Assembly (NCBI RefSeq): GCF_007859305.1
Contig: NZ_VOHE01000001.1
Span: 724,794-788,793, forward strand
From: Luteimonas wenzhouensis
GTDB lineage: Bacteria > Pseudomonadota > Gammaproteobacteria > Xanthomonadales > Xanthomonadaceae
Length of the DNA: 64,000 nt
Direction: 5' to 3'
Made by a program: the position numbers and the translations under genes. Within the stretch, counting starts at the first letter, position 1; each line of letters starts with the position of its first letter. Shown here piece after piece: positions 1 through 10,621 of the stretch. The notes beneath the pieces are model-generated. The model saw only the letters and a list, made by a program, of their open reading frames with translations, searched no databases and was not told the origin of the DNA.

Positions 1-1999
<1,999 letters not shown>

Positions 2000-2392
2000 C
2001 CCGCAGGCCGCACACCCGTCCGGCCGGGAGACCCGCACCGCCGGCCCCGTCGGGGGGCAGGCCAGGGGATGCGCCCGAGCCCGGTGGCGGCGGTCGGCTG
2101 CGCGAACGCATCCCGCCCCGGCCCAGGCGGTCCTGGCCCGCGCCCACCTCCTGAACGGGGGACGTGGCGGCCGCGGGGCCGCGCTGCGGCGGGTCCGGGC
2201 CGTGCCGGGCCGGGCCGGGCGGTGCATTCCCGGCAGCGAACGCCACCTCCAGGCCACCCGGGGCCGGCTGCCGCGCCCTCCCGGAACGCTGCCCGGGGAC
2301 TGCACCGGGCCGCCCTGACCCCGCACGCCCGGGTACGGGGCTTTCGGCCCCCGTCGGCTAGACTGTCCGTTTCCCGGCAGTCCAGCCCACCG
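2000..2392. other. GC-rich intergenic spacer between dnaE and accA
   Basis: About 390 bp with no convincing gene. It is extremely GC-rich and contains short GGCC/CCGG-type repeats around 2200-2225 that could fold. An open frame runs through it into accA but lacks recognisable protein sequence. The only functional element I see is the accA promoter at its right edge. Confidence 0.6.
2359..2364 (+). promoter_or_regulatory. Likely -10 element of accA
   Basis: TAGACT lies 28 bp before the accA ATG, the only AT-leaning hexamer in a very GC-rich spacer, in the context GGCTAGACTGTCC. Transcription would begin near 2371. No good -35 is visible. Confidence 0.4.
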
Positions 2393-3352
2393 ATGAACCC
2401 GAACTACCTCGACTTCGAGCAGCCCATCGCGGACCTTGAGGCCAAGATCCACGAGCTGCGCCAGGCCAGCAACGGCCCGGCGGTGAACATCGACGCCGAG
2501 ATCAACGCGCTGCAGGACAAGCTGCGCAAGCGCACCGCGTACATCTTCCGCGACCTCAGCCCCTGGCAGGTCTCGCAGCTGGCGCGCCATCCGATGCGCC
2601 CGTACACCCTGGACTATGTCCGGGTGATGTGCGACGAGTTCGAGGAGCTGGCCGGCGACCGCGCCTACGCCGACGACCCGGCGATCGTCGGCGGGCTGGG
2701 CCGCATCGACGGCCGCCCGGTGGTGATCATCGGCCACCAGAAGGGCCGCGACACCAAGTCGAAGGTGCGCCGCAACTTCGGCATGCCGCGCCCGGAGGGC
2801 TACCGCAAGGCCCTGCGGCTGATGAAGCTGGCCGAGCGGTTCAGGCTCCCGCTGCTGACCTTCATCGACACCCCGGGCGCCTACCCCGGCATCGGCGCGG
2901 AGGAGCGCGGCCAGTCCGAGGCGATCGCGCGCAACCTGCTGGAGATGGCCGAGCTGCGCACCCCGATCCTGTGCACGGTGATCGGCGAGGGCGGCTCGGG
3001 CGGCGCGCTGGCGATCGGCGTCGGCGACCGCACGATCATGCTCGAGTACAGCACCTACTCGGTGATCTCGCCCGAGGGCTGCGCCTCGATCCTGTGGAAG
3101 GACGCCGGCAAGGCGCGCGATGCCGCCGAGCAGCTGGGCCTGACCGCGCGCCGGCTGCACGAGCTGGGCCTGGTCGACCGGGTGATGCGCGAGCCGATCG
3201 GCGGCGCGCACCGCAACCCGCGCCAGACCGCGATCCGGCTCAAGGCCCTGCTGCTCAACGAACTCGACGCGCTGGCCGACGTGCCGCTGGATGAACTGCT
3301 GGAGCGGCGCTATCGCCGGCTGCGCGGCTACGGCGCCTACGCGGCCGCCTGA
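2393..3352 (+). CDS. accA: Acetyl-CoA carboxylase carboxyltransferase subunit alpha
   Basis: One half of the carboxyltransferase that moves the carboxyl group from biotin to acetyl-CoA to give malonyl-CoA, the committed step of fatty acid synthesis. It pairs with AccD, which is not in this window. The start [11 protein letters not shown] gives 319 residues, the same length as E. coli AccA; a frame extension upstream has no protein character. Conserved blocks include the N-terminal helical region with the [14 protein letters not shown] stretch, the [10 protein letters not shown] segment, [11 protein letters not shown] and the glycine-rich [11 protein letters not shown] oxyanion region. It follows dnaE as in many gammaproteobacteria. 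Confidence 0.97.
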   Translation: MNPNYLDFEQPIADLEAKIHELRQASNGPAVNIDAEINALQDKLRKRTAYIFRDLSPWQVSQLARHPMRPYTLDYVRVMCDEFEELAGDRAYADDPAIVGGLGRIDGRPVVIIGHQKGRDTKSKVRRNFGMPRPEGYRKALRLMKLAERFRLPLLTFIDTPGAYPGIGAEERGQSEAIARNLLEMAELRTPILCTVIGEGGSGGALAIGVGDRTIMLEYSTYSVISPEGCASILWKDAGKARDAAEQLGLTARRLHELGLVDRVMREPIGGAHRNPRQTAIRLKALLLNELDALADVPLDELLERRYRRLRGYGAYAAA

Positions 3353-3475
3353 CCCGGCGACGCCGGCGCCAGGCCCGGGCCCGGGGAATCTGGGGAGGGC
3401 GAAGACGATGCCCGACCGCCGCAACGGCGCGCAGGCGCGCCCGGGTACCGGCCCGGGCCGGGAGGCGGTGGCGCC

Positions 3476-4792
3476 ATGAGCCGCGTGCCGACGCTCGCGC
3501 TGCCACCGCCGCCCGCGCAGGGCCCGTGGCTGGTGGGCTACAGCGGTGGCCTCGATTCGACCGTGCTGCTGCACCGCCTGGCCCGTGAGGACAGCGGCCG
3601 GACGCTGCGCGCGATCCACGTCCACCACGGCCTGCAGGCGGGCGCCGACCACTGGGCCGCACACTGCGAACGCACCTGCCGCGCGCTCGGGGTCGCGTTC
3701 CAGGTGGTCCGGATCGAGGTGGCGCGCGGGTCCGGCGAGGGCCTGGAAGCGGCTGCGCGGCGCGGCCGCATGGCCGCCTTCGCCCAGGCCCTGGAAGACG
3801 GCGGTGTGCTGGCCCTCGCCCACCACCGCGACGACCAGGCCGAAACACTGCTGCTGCGCGCGCTGCGCGCCTCGGGCAGCGACGGGCTCGGCGCCATGCG
3901 CCCCTCGCGCCGCTTCGCCCGTGGCTGGCTGTGGCGCCCCTTCCTGGCGCTGCCGCGCCAGGCACTGCTCGACTACGCCCGGGCGCATGGACTGGAATGG
4001 ATCGAGGATCCGTCCAACGCCAGCGACGCCCACGACCGGAACTACCTGCGGCGGCGGGTGATGCCCCTGCTCCAGGCACGCTGGCCGCAGGCGGCCGCGG
4101 CCCTGGCCCGCGCCGCCCAGCTGCAGCGCGAGGCCGTGGACCTGCTCGAAGCCGGCGACCGCGAGGCCCTGGCCCTGGTGCGCGGAGCCGACCCGGCCTG
4201 CCTGCACGCCGACCGCCTGGCCGCGCTGCCGCCGGCGCGCCGCGCCCGGGTGCTGCGCCGCTGGATCGACGCCCTCGGCCTGCCGCCGCTGCCCGCCCGC
4301 GGGGTGGCCGGCATCGACGCCTGGCTGCGCCAGGCGCCCGCGACCGGCACCGCCGCCTTCGCCTGGCACGGCGCCGTGGTCCGGCTGTGGCGCGGCTTGC
4401 TCTGGGCCGGGACCGGGTCGCCCGCGGTGCCCGACGGCCTGCGCCTGGCCTGGGACGGAACCGGCCCGCTGGCCTGGCCCGGCGGCGGCTGCCTGGCGCT
4501 GGCGCCGGCGGCGGCTCCCGGCGAGATCCCGGCGCCCGGCGGCTTGCTGCAGGTCCATCCACGCCGCGGCGGCGAACGCATCGTCCTGCCGGGCCGGCGC
4601 CACTCGCACGCGCTCAAGCACGTGCTGCAGGAGCTGGGCATCCCGCCCTGGGTGCGCGCGCGGATGCCCCTGCTCTCCGACGCCACCGGCACCCTGCTGG
4701 CGGCCGGTGACCTGGTGCTGTCGGCCTCGCTGGACCGCTGGCTGCGCACCAGCGGCCGACGCCTGCGCTGGTCCGGCGCCGGCATCGGCTGA
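3476..4792 (+). CDS. tilS: tRNA(Ile)-lysidine synthetase
   Basis: Converts C34 of the CAU-anticodon tRNA-Ile to lysidine so that it reads AUA. The N-terminal PP-loop ATPase motif SGGLDS is at residues 23-28, followed by the HVHHGLQ and AHHRDDQAET segments typical of TilS. A C-terminal lysidine synthetase domain occupies roughly residues 350-438. 438 residues is the usual size. The ATG is preceded by a GGGAGG Shine-Dalgarno 10 nt upstream. It lies 123 bp after accA, as in related genomes. Confidence 0.95.
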   Translation: MSRVPTLALPPPPAQGPWLVGYSGGLDSTVLLHRLAREDSGRTLRAIHVHHGLQAGADHWAAHCERTCRALGVAFQVVRIEVARGSGEGLEAAARRGRMAAFAQALEDGGVLALAHHRDDQAETLLLRALRASGSDGLGAMRPSRRFARGWLWRPFLALPRQALLDYARAHGLEWIEDPSNASDAHDRNYLRRRVMPLLQARWPQAAAALARAAQLQREAVDLLEAGDREALALVRGADPACLHADRLAALPPARRARVLRRWIDALGLPPLPARGVAGIDAWLRQAPATGTAAFAWHGAVVRLWRGLLWAGTGSPAVPDGLRLAWDGTGPLAWPGGGCLALAPAAAPGEIPAPGGLLQVHPRRGGERIVLPGRRHSHALKHVLQELGIPPWVRARMPLLSDATGTLLAAGDLVLSASLDRWLRTSGRRLRWSGAGIG

Positions 4793-4813
4793 CGCGGGCG
4801 CCGCGCCCTGGCT

Positions 4814-4819
4814 TACACT
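4814..4819 (+). promoter_or_regulatory. -10 element placing the xseB start at +1
   Basis: TACACT ends 6 bp before the xseB ATG (4826), so the predicted transcript would begin at or next to the start codon. There is no Shine-Dalgarno. A weak CTGACG at 4789-4794 could be a -35 with a long 19-bp spacer. Confidence 0.45.
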
Positions 4820-4825
4820 GGACCC

Positions 4826-5089
4826 ATGTCCCGCACCCCCGACAACGACGCCTCGCCGGTCGCCGATTTCGAGGCCTCGCTCGACCAGCTCGAGCAACTG
4901 GTGGAGAAGATGGAACAGGGCGACATGAGCCTGGAGGAATCCCTCGCCGCCTACGAGCGCGGCGTGGGCCTCTACCGCCGCTGCCGGGACGCGCTGGAGC
5001 AGGCCGAGCTGCGCGTGCGCCTGCTCACCGACCCCGAAGCCCCGGAACGGTCGGAGCCGTTCCCGGGCCTGGCCGATGGCGAGCCCTGA
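4826..5089 (+). CDS. xseB: Exodeoxyribonuclease VII small subunit
   Basis: Small helical subunit of ExoVII, which together with XseA degrades single-stranded DNA. At 87 residues it has the family core: [26 protein letters not shown] at about residues 13-40, then [12 protein letters not shown]. Its last 14 bp overlap ispA, indicating translational coupling, and the xseB-ispA pair is the common arrangement. The start probably belongs to a leaderless transcript. Confidence 0.93.
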   Translation: MSRTPDNDASPVADFEASLDQLEQLVEKMEQGDMSLEESLAAYERGVGLYRRCRDALEQAELRVRLLTDPEAPERSEPFPGLADGEP

Positions 5090-5978
5090 CCCCGGCGGCA
5101 ACGGCGCCCATCCCGCCCTGGCCCGCTGGCGCGCGCGCGTGGACGCGGCGCTGGAATCGGCGCTGGACGGGCTGGAGGGGACCGAGCCGCGCCTGCTCTC
5201 GGCCATGCGCCATGCCGTGCTGCTCGGCGGCAAGCGCATGCGCCCGCTGCTGACCTACGCCACCGGCGTGGCCTGCGGCGCGGCCGAGGACGCGCTGGAC
5301 GCGCCCGCCGCGGCGGTCGAGCTGATGCATGCCTATTCGCTGGTGCACGACGACCTGCCGGCGATGGACGACGACGCCCTGCGCCGCGGCCAGCCGACCG
5401 TGCACGTGGCCTACGGCGAAGCGACCGCGATCCTGGCCGGCGACGCGCTGCAGTCGCTGGCATTCGCCACCCTCGCCACGGCCCCGGCCGCCGACGCCGC
5501 GCGGGTGGCGATGCTGGCCGAGCTGGCCACCGCCGGCGGCGCGGCCGGCATGTGCGGCGGCCAGGCGCTCGACCTCGCCGCCACCGGTGCCGCGATCCCG
5601 CTGCCCGCGCTGGAGCGGCTGCATGCGATGAAGACCGGCGCCCTGCTGCGCGCCGCGGTGCGCCTGGGCGCGATCGCCGCCGGCGCCGACGCCGGCGCGC
5701 GCCGGGCGCTGGACACTTTCGCCGGGGCGCTGGGCCTGGCGTTCCAGGTTCGCGACGACCTGCTCGACATCGAGGGCGACAGCGCGACCCTGGGCAAGAC
5801 CGCCGGCAAGGACGTCGCCCAGGACAAGGCCACCTTTCCGGCCCTGATCGGCGCCGACGCCTCGCGCGCGCGGCTGCGCGAACTCGCCGCGGCGATGGCG
5901 CAGGCGCTCCAGGCGGTGCCGGGCGATACCTCGGTGCTCGCGGCCCTGGCCCGGCTGGCGATCGAGCGCGACCGCTGA
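5076..5978 (+). CDS. ispA: (2E,6E)-farnesyl diphosphate synthase
   Basis: Trans-prenyltransferase that condenses IPP with DMAPP/GPP to farnesyl diphosphate for ubiquinone, undecaprenyl phosphate and related lipids. 300 residues. The first aspartate-rich motif DDLPAMDDD is at residues 92-100 and the second, DDLLDIEGD, at about 227-235; the substrate-binding GGKRMRP is at about 51-57. The start overlaps the end of xseB by 14 bp. dxs does not follow it here; two DUF4870 genes lie convergently downstream. Confidence 0.94.
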   Translation: MASPDPGGNGAHPALARWRARVDAALESALDGLEGTEPRLLSAMRHAVLLGGKRMRPLLTYATGVACGAAEDALDAPAAAVELMHAYSLVHDDLPAMDDDALRRGQPTVHVAYGEATAILAGDALQSLAFATLATAPAADAARVAMLAELATAGGAAGMCGGQALDLAATGAAIPLPALERLHAMKTGALLRAAVRLGAIAAGADAGARRALDTFAGALGLAFQVRDDLLDIEGDSATLGKTAGKDVAQDKATFPALIGADASRARLRELAAAMAQALQAVPGDTSVLAALARLAIERDR

Positions 5979-5997
5979 AGGGCGGCCGCGCCGGACC

Positions 5998-6435
5998 TCA
6001 GAGCAGGCGCAGGGTCAGCGGATAGCGGTAGCTTTCGCCATCGAGCGCGCGCACCGTCGCCACGATGCTGCAGACCAGCCACATCACCGCGATCGCGACC
6101 GCGGCCACCACGAGCAGCAGGCCGGCCGGCAGGGTCAGCACCAGGCCCAGGCCCAGGGTGAACACCGTGGCCCCGACCAGCAGCGCGGCGACCACGCACA
6201 GGGCGCAGGCGTACAGGAACATGGTGAGGTTGAAGTTGAACGCTTCGCGCGCATGCCCGGCGACGAACGCGCTGTCCCCGCGCTTGGCCAGGTAGACCGC
6301 GCCGGCCGCCAGCATGCCGGCGAACCCGGCGGTCCAGCTGGTCAGCAGCGCCAGGGCGAGCGCCGCGGCATGGGCACCGGCGGCCCACTGGCGCTCGCCG
6401 AGGGTGGCGTCTTCACGATGCGGCATCGCATGCAT
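5998..6435 (-). CDS. DUF4870-type small membrane protein (copy 1)
   Basis: 145-residue integral membrane protein of unknown function. It has an ERQWA N-terminal signature, three or four hydrophobic segments (about residues 22-40, 68-95 and 98-125) and the AREAFNFNLT and YRYPLTLRLL motifs that mark DUF4870/YtlP-like proteins. The start at 6435 was chosen because GGGAGGAG sits just upstream; a longer open frame lacks this. It is a paralogue of the next gene upstream, with which it may form a pair. Confidence 0.8.
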   Translation of the reverse strand: MHAMPHREDATLGERQWAAGAHAAALALALLTSWTAGFAGMLAAGAVYLAKRGDSAFVAGHAREAFNFNLTMFLYACALCVVAALLVGATVFTLGLGLVLTLPAGLLLVVAAVAIAVMWLVCSIVATVRALDGESYRYPLTLRLL

Positions 6436-6595
6436 GGGGGCTCCTCCCGACCGGAAACCGTCCGGCGTCCCCCCGATCATGCGCCCGCGGGGCGGGATCT
6501 CAACCCAACTGATGGCCTGGTGGGCCGCGCCGCAGGCGGACACGCGCGGATCCGGACGCGGCCGCGCCACGTCCGGACCCGTACGGCGTCGCCCC

Positions 6596-7024
6596 CTACT
6601 TGATCAGGCGGATGGCGAACGGATAACGGTACGCCGTGCCCTCGTTGGACTTGATCGCCGCGATGATGATGAACACCAGCGCGGCCAGGCCGATCAGCGC
6701 CATCAGCGGCACGGCGACGAGGAAGCCGATGCCCAGGGTCAGGACCCCGACCAGGAACAGCACCAGCATGATCGCGGCCACGGTGATGTTGAAGTTCAAC
6801 GCTTCCTTGGCCTGGTCGTCCACGAACGGCATGGTCTCGCGCTTCATCAGCCAGATGACCAGCGGCCCGAGGAAGCAGCCGATACTGAACGCCCAGCCGG
6901 CGGTCACCAGACCACCGGCCAGTGCCGACAGGTGCGCGAACATCGCCCACTGGCGCTCCTCCGCGGCGATCCCGCCGGCGGCGTCCCCGGCCGACGGCGG
7001 CTGGACATTCTGCTCTTCAGACAT
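6596..7024 (-). CDS. DUF4870-type small membrane protein (copy 2)
   Basis: 142-residue integral membrane protein related to its neighbour at 5998-6435: EERQWAMFAHL near residue 25, QAKEALNFNITV in the middle, and a C-terminal AYRYPFAIRLIK. Three to four hydrophobic helices are visible. Function is unknown. Start at 7024 (MSEEQN) is preceded by a GAGGGGA ribosome-binding site; the upstream extension has no conserved character. The tandem paralogues suggest a duplication, possibly giving a heteromeric complex (inference). Confidence 0.8.
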   Translation of the reverse strand: MSEEQNVQPPSAGDAAGGIAAEERQWAMFAHLSALAGGLVTAGWAFSIGCFLGPLVIWLMKRETMPFVDDQAKEALNFNITVAAIMLVLFLVGVLTLGIGFLVAVPLMALIGLAALVFIIIAAIKSNEGTAYRYPFAIRLIK

Positions 7025-7104
7025 TGGATTCCCCTCGCGCCCCTGGAACGGTGCAGACGGCGGGCGCGGCCGTGTGCGGTCAAGAGCATAACCGGGTTGG
7101 GCGG

Positions 7105-8478
7105 TCAATCCGACCCCGCCACGGTCATCGCGCCCACCAGGATCGAGCCGGTGCGGATGTGCGAGCGGGGGTCGACGTCGCTGCCGACCGCCTCGATCGC
7201 CTGGAACATCCCGCGCAGGTTGCCGGCGATGGTGATCCCGTCCACCGGATGGACGATCTCCCCGCCCCGCACCCGGAACCCGGCGGCGCCGTGCGAATAG
7301 TCGCCGGTGACCGGATTCACGCCCTGCCCCATCAGTTCGGTCACCACGATGCCGTCGCCCATGGTCCGCACCAGTTCGTCGAAGCCGCCGGCGTTGGCGG
7401 CCACCAGCAGGTTGTGCACGCCGCCGGCGTTGCCGGTGGTCTGCAGGCCCAGGCGCCGGGCCGAATAGCTGCCCAGCACGTAGCGCTGCAGCACGCCGTC
7501 GTCCACCAGTGCCGAGGCGCGGGTGGCCACGCCCTCGTCGTCCCAGGCCGCCGAACGCAGGCCGCGGGGCAGGAACGGATCCTCGTGGATCGAGAACCAG
7601 GCAGGGAACAGCCGGGTGCCGGCGCTGTCGAGCAGGAAGCTGGCGCGGCGGTACAGCGCGCCTCCAGAGACCGCGCCGAGCAGGTGTCCGACCAGCGATC
7701 GCGCCACCTCGGCGCAGAACAGTACCGGGTAGCTGCCGGTCGCCACCGGACGCGGCTGCAGCCGCGCCACGGCGCGCTCGGCCGCACGGCGCCCGACCGC
7801 CGCGGGCGGCTCGAGGTCGTCGGCCGCCAGGGCGTAGCTGTACCAGCCGTCGCGCTGCATCGCCTCGCCCCTGCCGGCGATCAGCGCGCAGCCGATGCTG
7901 TGGTGGGTGCCGCGCTCGGCGCCGACGAAGCCGTGCGAGTTGGCGTACACCGCCAGCGAGGCACTGCTGCTGACCGACGCGCCGTCGGAATTGGTGATGC
8001 GCGCATCGCCCTCGCGCCCGGCAGCCTCGCAGGCCAGGGCGAGGTCCACCGCGCGGTCGGGCTCCAGCGGCCAGGGGTGCCAGTCGTCGAAGTCCGGCCA
8101 GCCATCGGACCCCGGACGCGCCATCAGCCCGGCGTCGGCCAGTCCCGCCGCCGGATCGGGCTCGGTGTGGCGCGCGATCGCGCAGGCCTGGGCCACGGTG
8201 GCCTCGAGGCTGCCCTCGCGCAAGTCGGCGGTGCTGGCGCTGCCCTTGCGCTGGCCGAAGTACACCGTCACCGCGATGCCGCGGTCGCGGGTGGATTCGA
8301 CCGTTTCCACCTCGCCCATGCGCACGCTCACGCTCAGGCCGCGCTCCTGCGTGCAGGAGACCTCGGCCTGGTCGGCGCCCTGGGCGCGGCAGGCCTCGAG
8401 CAGGCGCAGCGCCAGCCCCTGCAGCTCGTCGAGCCGGGCCTGGCTGTCGTCGGTGGCGGGAACGGCGACGCTGTTCAA
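7105..8478 (-). CDS. pmbA: Metalloprotease TldD/PmbA family, PmbA (TldE) subunit
   Basis: Non-catalytic partner of the TldD-TldE heterodimeric zinc protease, known in E. coli to mature microcin B17 and degrade the CcdA antitoxin. 457 residues across the usual PmbA fold, with the [19 protein letters not shown] segment near the N-terminus and [13 protein letters not shown] near residue 355. No HExxH is present, as expected for TldE. The start appears to be TTG at 8478, with AGGA about 7 nt upstream. It lies head-to-head with yjgA and shares the locus with tldD. Confidence 0.93.
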   Translation of the reverse strand: MNSVAVPATDDSQARLDELQGLALRLLEACRAQGADQAEVSCTQERGLSVSVRMGEVETVESTRDRGIAVTVYFGQRKGSASTADLREGSLEATVAQACAIARHTEPDPAAGLADAGLMARPGSDGWPDFDDWHPWPLEPDRAVDLALACEAAGREGDARITNSDGASVSSSASLAVYANSHGFVGAERGTHHSIGCALIAGRGEAMQRDGWYSYALAADDLEPPAAVGRRAAERAVARLQPRPVATGSYPVLFCAEVARSLVGHLLGAVSGGALYRRASFLLDSAGTRLFPAWFSIHEDPFLPRGLRSAAWDDEGVATRASALVDDGVLQRYVLGSYSARRLGLQTTGNAGGVHNLLVAANAGGFDELVRTMGDGIVVTELMGQGVNPVTGDYSHGAAGFRVRGGEIVHPVDGITIAGNLRGMFQAIEAVGSDVDPRSHIRTGSILVGAMTVAGSD

Positions 8479-8483
8479 TGGCT

Positions 8484-8489
8484 TATCCT
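8484..8489 (+). promoter_or_regulatory. -10 element placing the yjgA start at +1
   Basis: TATCCT ends 6 bp before the ATG at 8496. It lies in the 17-bp gap between the divergent starts of pmbA and yjgA. The spacing suggests a leaderless yjgA transcript and supports the MRGRDE start over an upstream in-frame ATG at 8478. Confidence 0.4.
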
Positions 8490-8495
8490 GTGGCG

Positions 8496-9062
8496 ATGAG
8501 AGGACGGGACGAGGACACCGGCGAATTCCTGGCGCCGAGCCGCAGCCAGCGGCGGCGCGAGGCGCTGGACGTGCTGGCGCTGGCGACCACGCTGGCGGGG
8601 CTGGAACCGGGGCGCCTGGCGAAGCTGCCGGTGCCCGGACACCTGCTGCCGCACGTGGCCGAGGCGCGGCGCATCACCTCGCACATCGCCCGCAAGCGCC
8701 AGCTCGCGTTCCTGGCCAAGCAGATGCGGCGCGAGGACGACGAGGTGCTGGACGCGATCCGCGACGCGCTCGACGCCGGTGGCGAGGCGGCGAAGCAGGA
8801 AACCGCGCTGCTGCACCGCGCCGAACACTGGCGCGAACGCCTGCTCGACGACGGCGACGCGGCGCTGGGCGACCTGCTCGGCGAACATCCGCACGCCGAC
8901 CGCCAGAAGCTGCGCCAGCTGGTGCGCAACGCGCTCGAGGAGCGCCATCGCAACCGTCCGCCGCGCGCGTACCGGGAACTGTTCCGCGAGATCCGCGATC
9001 TGCTGTCCGGCGCGAACGCGGGAGACGGCGTCGCAGACGAGGCGGCCGCGCTCGACGACTGA
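8496..9062 (+). CDS. yjgA: Ribosome-associated protein YjgA (DarP)
   Basis: Dual-action ribosomal maturation protein that assists late 50S assembly in E. coli. The protein begins [11 protein letters not shown], the standard start in xanthomonads, and contains the [15 protein letters not shown] block (about residues 68-82) and [12 protein letters not shown]. The protein is about 188 residues, strongly charged and helical. An upstream in-frame ATG at 8478 would add six residues but overlaps pmbA's start and has no ribosome site. It sits between the two subunits of the TldD/PmbA protease. Confidence 0.92.
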   Translation: MRGRDEDTGEFLAPSRSQRRREALDVLALATTLAGLEPGRLAKLPVPGHLLPHVAEARRITSHIARKRQLAFLAKQMRREDDEVLDAIRDALDAGGEAAKQETALLHRAEHWRERLLDDGDAALGDLLGEHPHADRQKLRQLVRNALEERHRNRPPRAYRELFREIRDLLSGANAGDGVADEAAALDD

Positions 9063-9112
9063 CGCCACCGGCGCCGCGCACACCGCTGGGTGGAGCCCCG
9101 GCCGCACCGTGA

Positions 9113-10564
9113 TCAGGCCCGGGTCCCGCCCACGGTGATCTGCGAGACCAGCAGCGACGGCTGGCCCACGCCCACCGGCACGCTCTGGCCGTCCTTGCCG
9201 CAGGTGCCCACGCCCTCGTCCAGCGCCAGGTCGTTGCCAACCATCGCCACCCGCTGCATGGTCTCCGGCCCGTTGCCGATCAGGGTCGCGCCCTTGACCG
9301 GCGCGGTGATGCGGCCGTCCTCGATCAGGTAGGCCTCGGTCGCCGAGAACACGTATTTGCCGCTGGTGATGTCGACCTGGCCGCCACCGAAGTTCACCGC
9401 GTACAGGCCCTTCTTCACCGAGCGGATCATCTCCTCGCGCTCGTGCGGCCCGGGCAGCATGTAGGTGTTGGTCATGCGCGGCATTACCAGGTGCGCGAAC
9501 GACTCGCGACGGCCGTTGCCGGTCGGTGCCACGCCCATCAGGCGCGCGTTGAGCGTGTCCTGCATGTAGCCGGCGAGCACACCGTCCTCGATCAGCGTGG
9601 TGCACTGCGTGGGCGTGCCCTCGTCGTCGATGCTGAGCGAGCCGCGGCGGCCGTCCAGGGTGCCGTCGTCGACGATGGTGACGCCGGGCGCGGCCACGCG
9701 CTGGCCCATGCGTCCGGAGTAGGTGCTGGTGCCCTTGCGGTTGAAGTCGCCCTCGAGTCCGTGGCCGACCGCTTCGTGGAGCAGCACGCCCGGCCAGCCG
9801 GCGCCGAGCACCACCGGCATGTTGCCGGCCGGCGCGTCCACCGCCTCGAGGTTCACCAGCGCCTGGCGCAACGCCTCGCGGGCGAAGGATTCCGGGCGGC
9901 CGTCAGCGAGCAGTTCCTCGTAGGAATAACGCCCGCCATAGCCGGCGTAGCCGCTCTCGCGGCGTCCGTCCTGCTCCACGATCACCTGCACGTTGAGCCG
10001 TACCAGGGGGCGCACGTCGGCGGCGAGCACGCCGTCGCTGCGCGCCACCAGCACCGTGTCCACGCCGCCGGTCAGGCTCACCATCACCTGGCGCACGCGC
10101 GGATCGGCCGCGCGTACCGCGCGGTCCACGCGCCGCAGCGCCTCGACCTTGGCCGCGCTGTCGAGCGCGTCCACCGGGTCGACCGCCGGGTACAGCGGGC
10201 GCGCCCCGCCCACCGCCAGCGCGCGCGGGGCGCTGGAGCCGCCGTCGCGCGCGATCGCCCGCGCCGAGCGCGCCGCTTCGAGCAGCGCCTCGCCGTTGAT
10301 GTCGTCCGAGTAGGCGAAGCCGGTCTTCTCGCCGCTGATCGCGCGCACGCCCACGCCCTGCTCGATCGAGTGCGCGCCGTCCTTGACGATCCCGTCCTCC
10401 ACGCTCCAGCTCTCGCGCCGCGAATGCTGGAAATAGATGTCGCCGAAGTCGATGCCGGGCCCGAGCAGGGTGCCGAACATGCGATCGAGACCGGACGGGT
10501 CGAGCCCGGCCGGCTGCAGCAGGCGCGACTGGGCCAGGGCGAGGGGGGGTGGGGTGGTATCCAT
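9113..10564 (-). CDS. tldD: Metalloprotease TldD, catalytic subunit
   Basis: Zinc-dependent peptidase subunit of the TldD/TldE complex. 483 residues with the catalytic HEAVGH motif (HExxxH) at residues 263-268 and the downstream glycine-rich [16 protein letters not shown] segment that contributes metal and substrate contacts. It lies 57 bp after yhdP on the same strand, as in many gammaproteobacteria. Its partner PmbA is encoded about 0.6 kb away, beyond yjgA. Confidence 0.95.
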   Translation of the reverse strand: MDTTPPPLALAQSRLLQPAGLDPSGLDRMFGTLLGPGIDFGDIYFQHSRRESWSVEDGIVKDGAHSIEQGVGVRAISGEKTGFAYSDDINGEALLEAARSARAIARDGGSSAPRALAVGGARPLYPAVDPVDALDSAAKVEALRRVDRAVRAADPRVRQVMVSLTGGVDTVLVARSDGVLAADVRPLVRLNVQVIVEQDGRRESGYAGYGGRYSYEELLADGRPESFAREALRQALVNLEAVDAPAGNMPVVLGAGWPGVLLHEAVGHGLEGDFNRKGTSTYSGRMGQRVAAPGVTIVDDGTLDGRRGSLSIDDEGTPTQCTTLIEDGVLAGYMQDTLNARLMGVAPTGNGRRESFAHLVMPRMTNTYMLPGPHEREEMIRSVKKGLYAVNFGGGQVDITSGKYVFSATEAYLIEDGRITAPVKGATLIGNGPETMQRVAMVGNDLALDEGVGTCGKDGQSVPVGVGQPSLLVSQITVGGTRA

Positions 10565-10621
10565 GCGGCAAGTCTGGGGCCTGGCGCGCGGAGCGCAAGC
10601 CCGGGGCCCGGCCCGGGGCGT

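Noticed and set aside
2164..2361. Short open frames in the dnaE-accA spacer
   Set aside because: They consist of Gly/Ala/Arg/Pro runs from GC-rich DNA, without ribosome sites.
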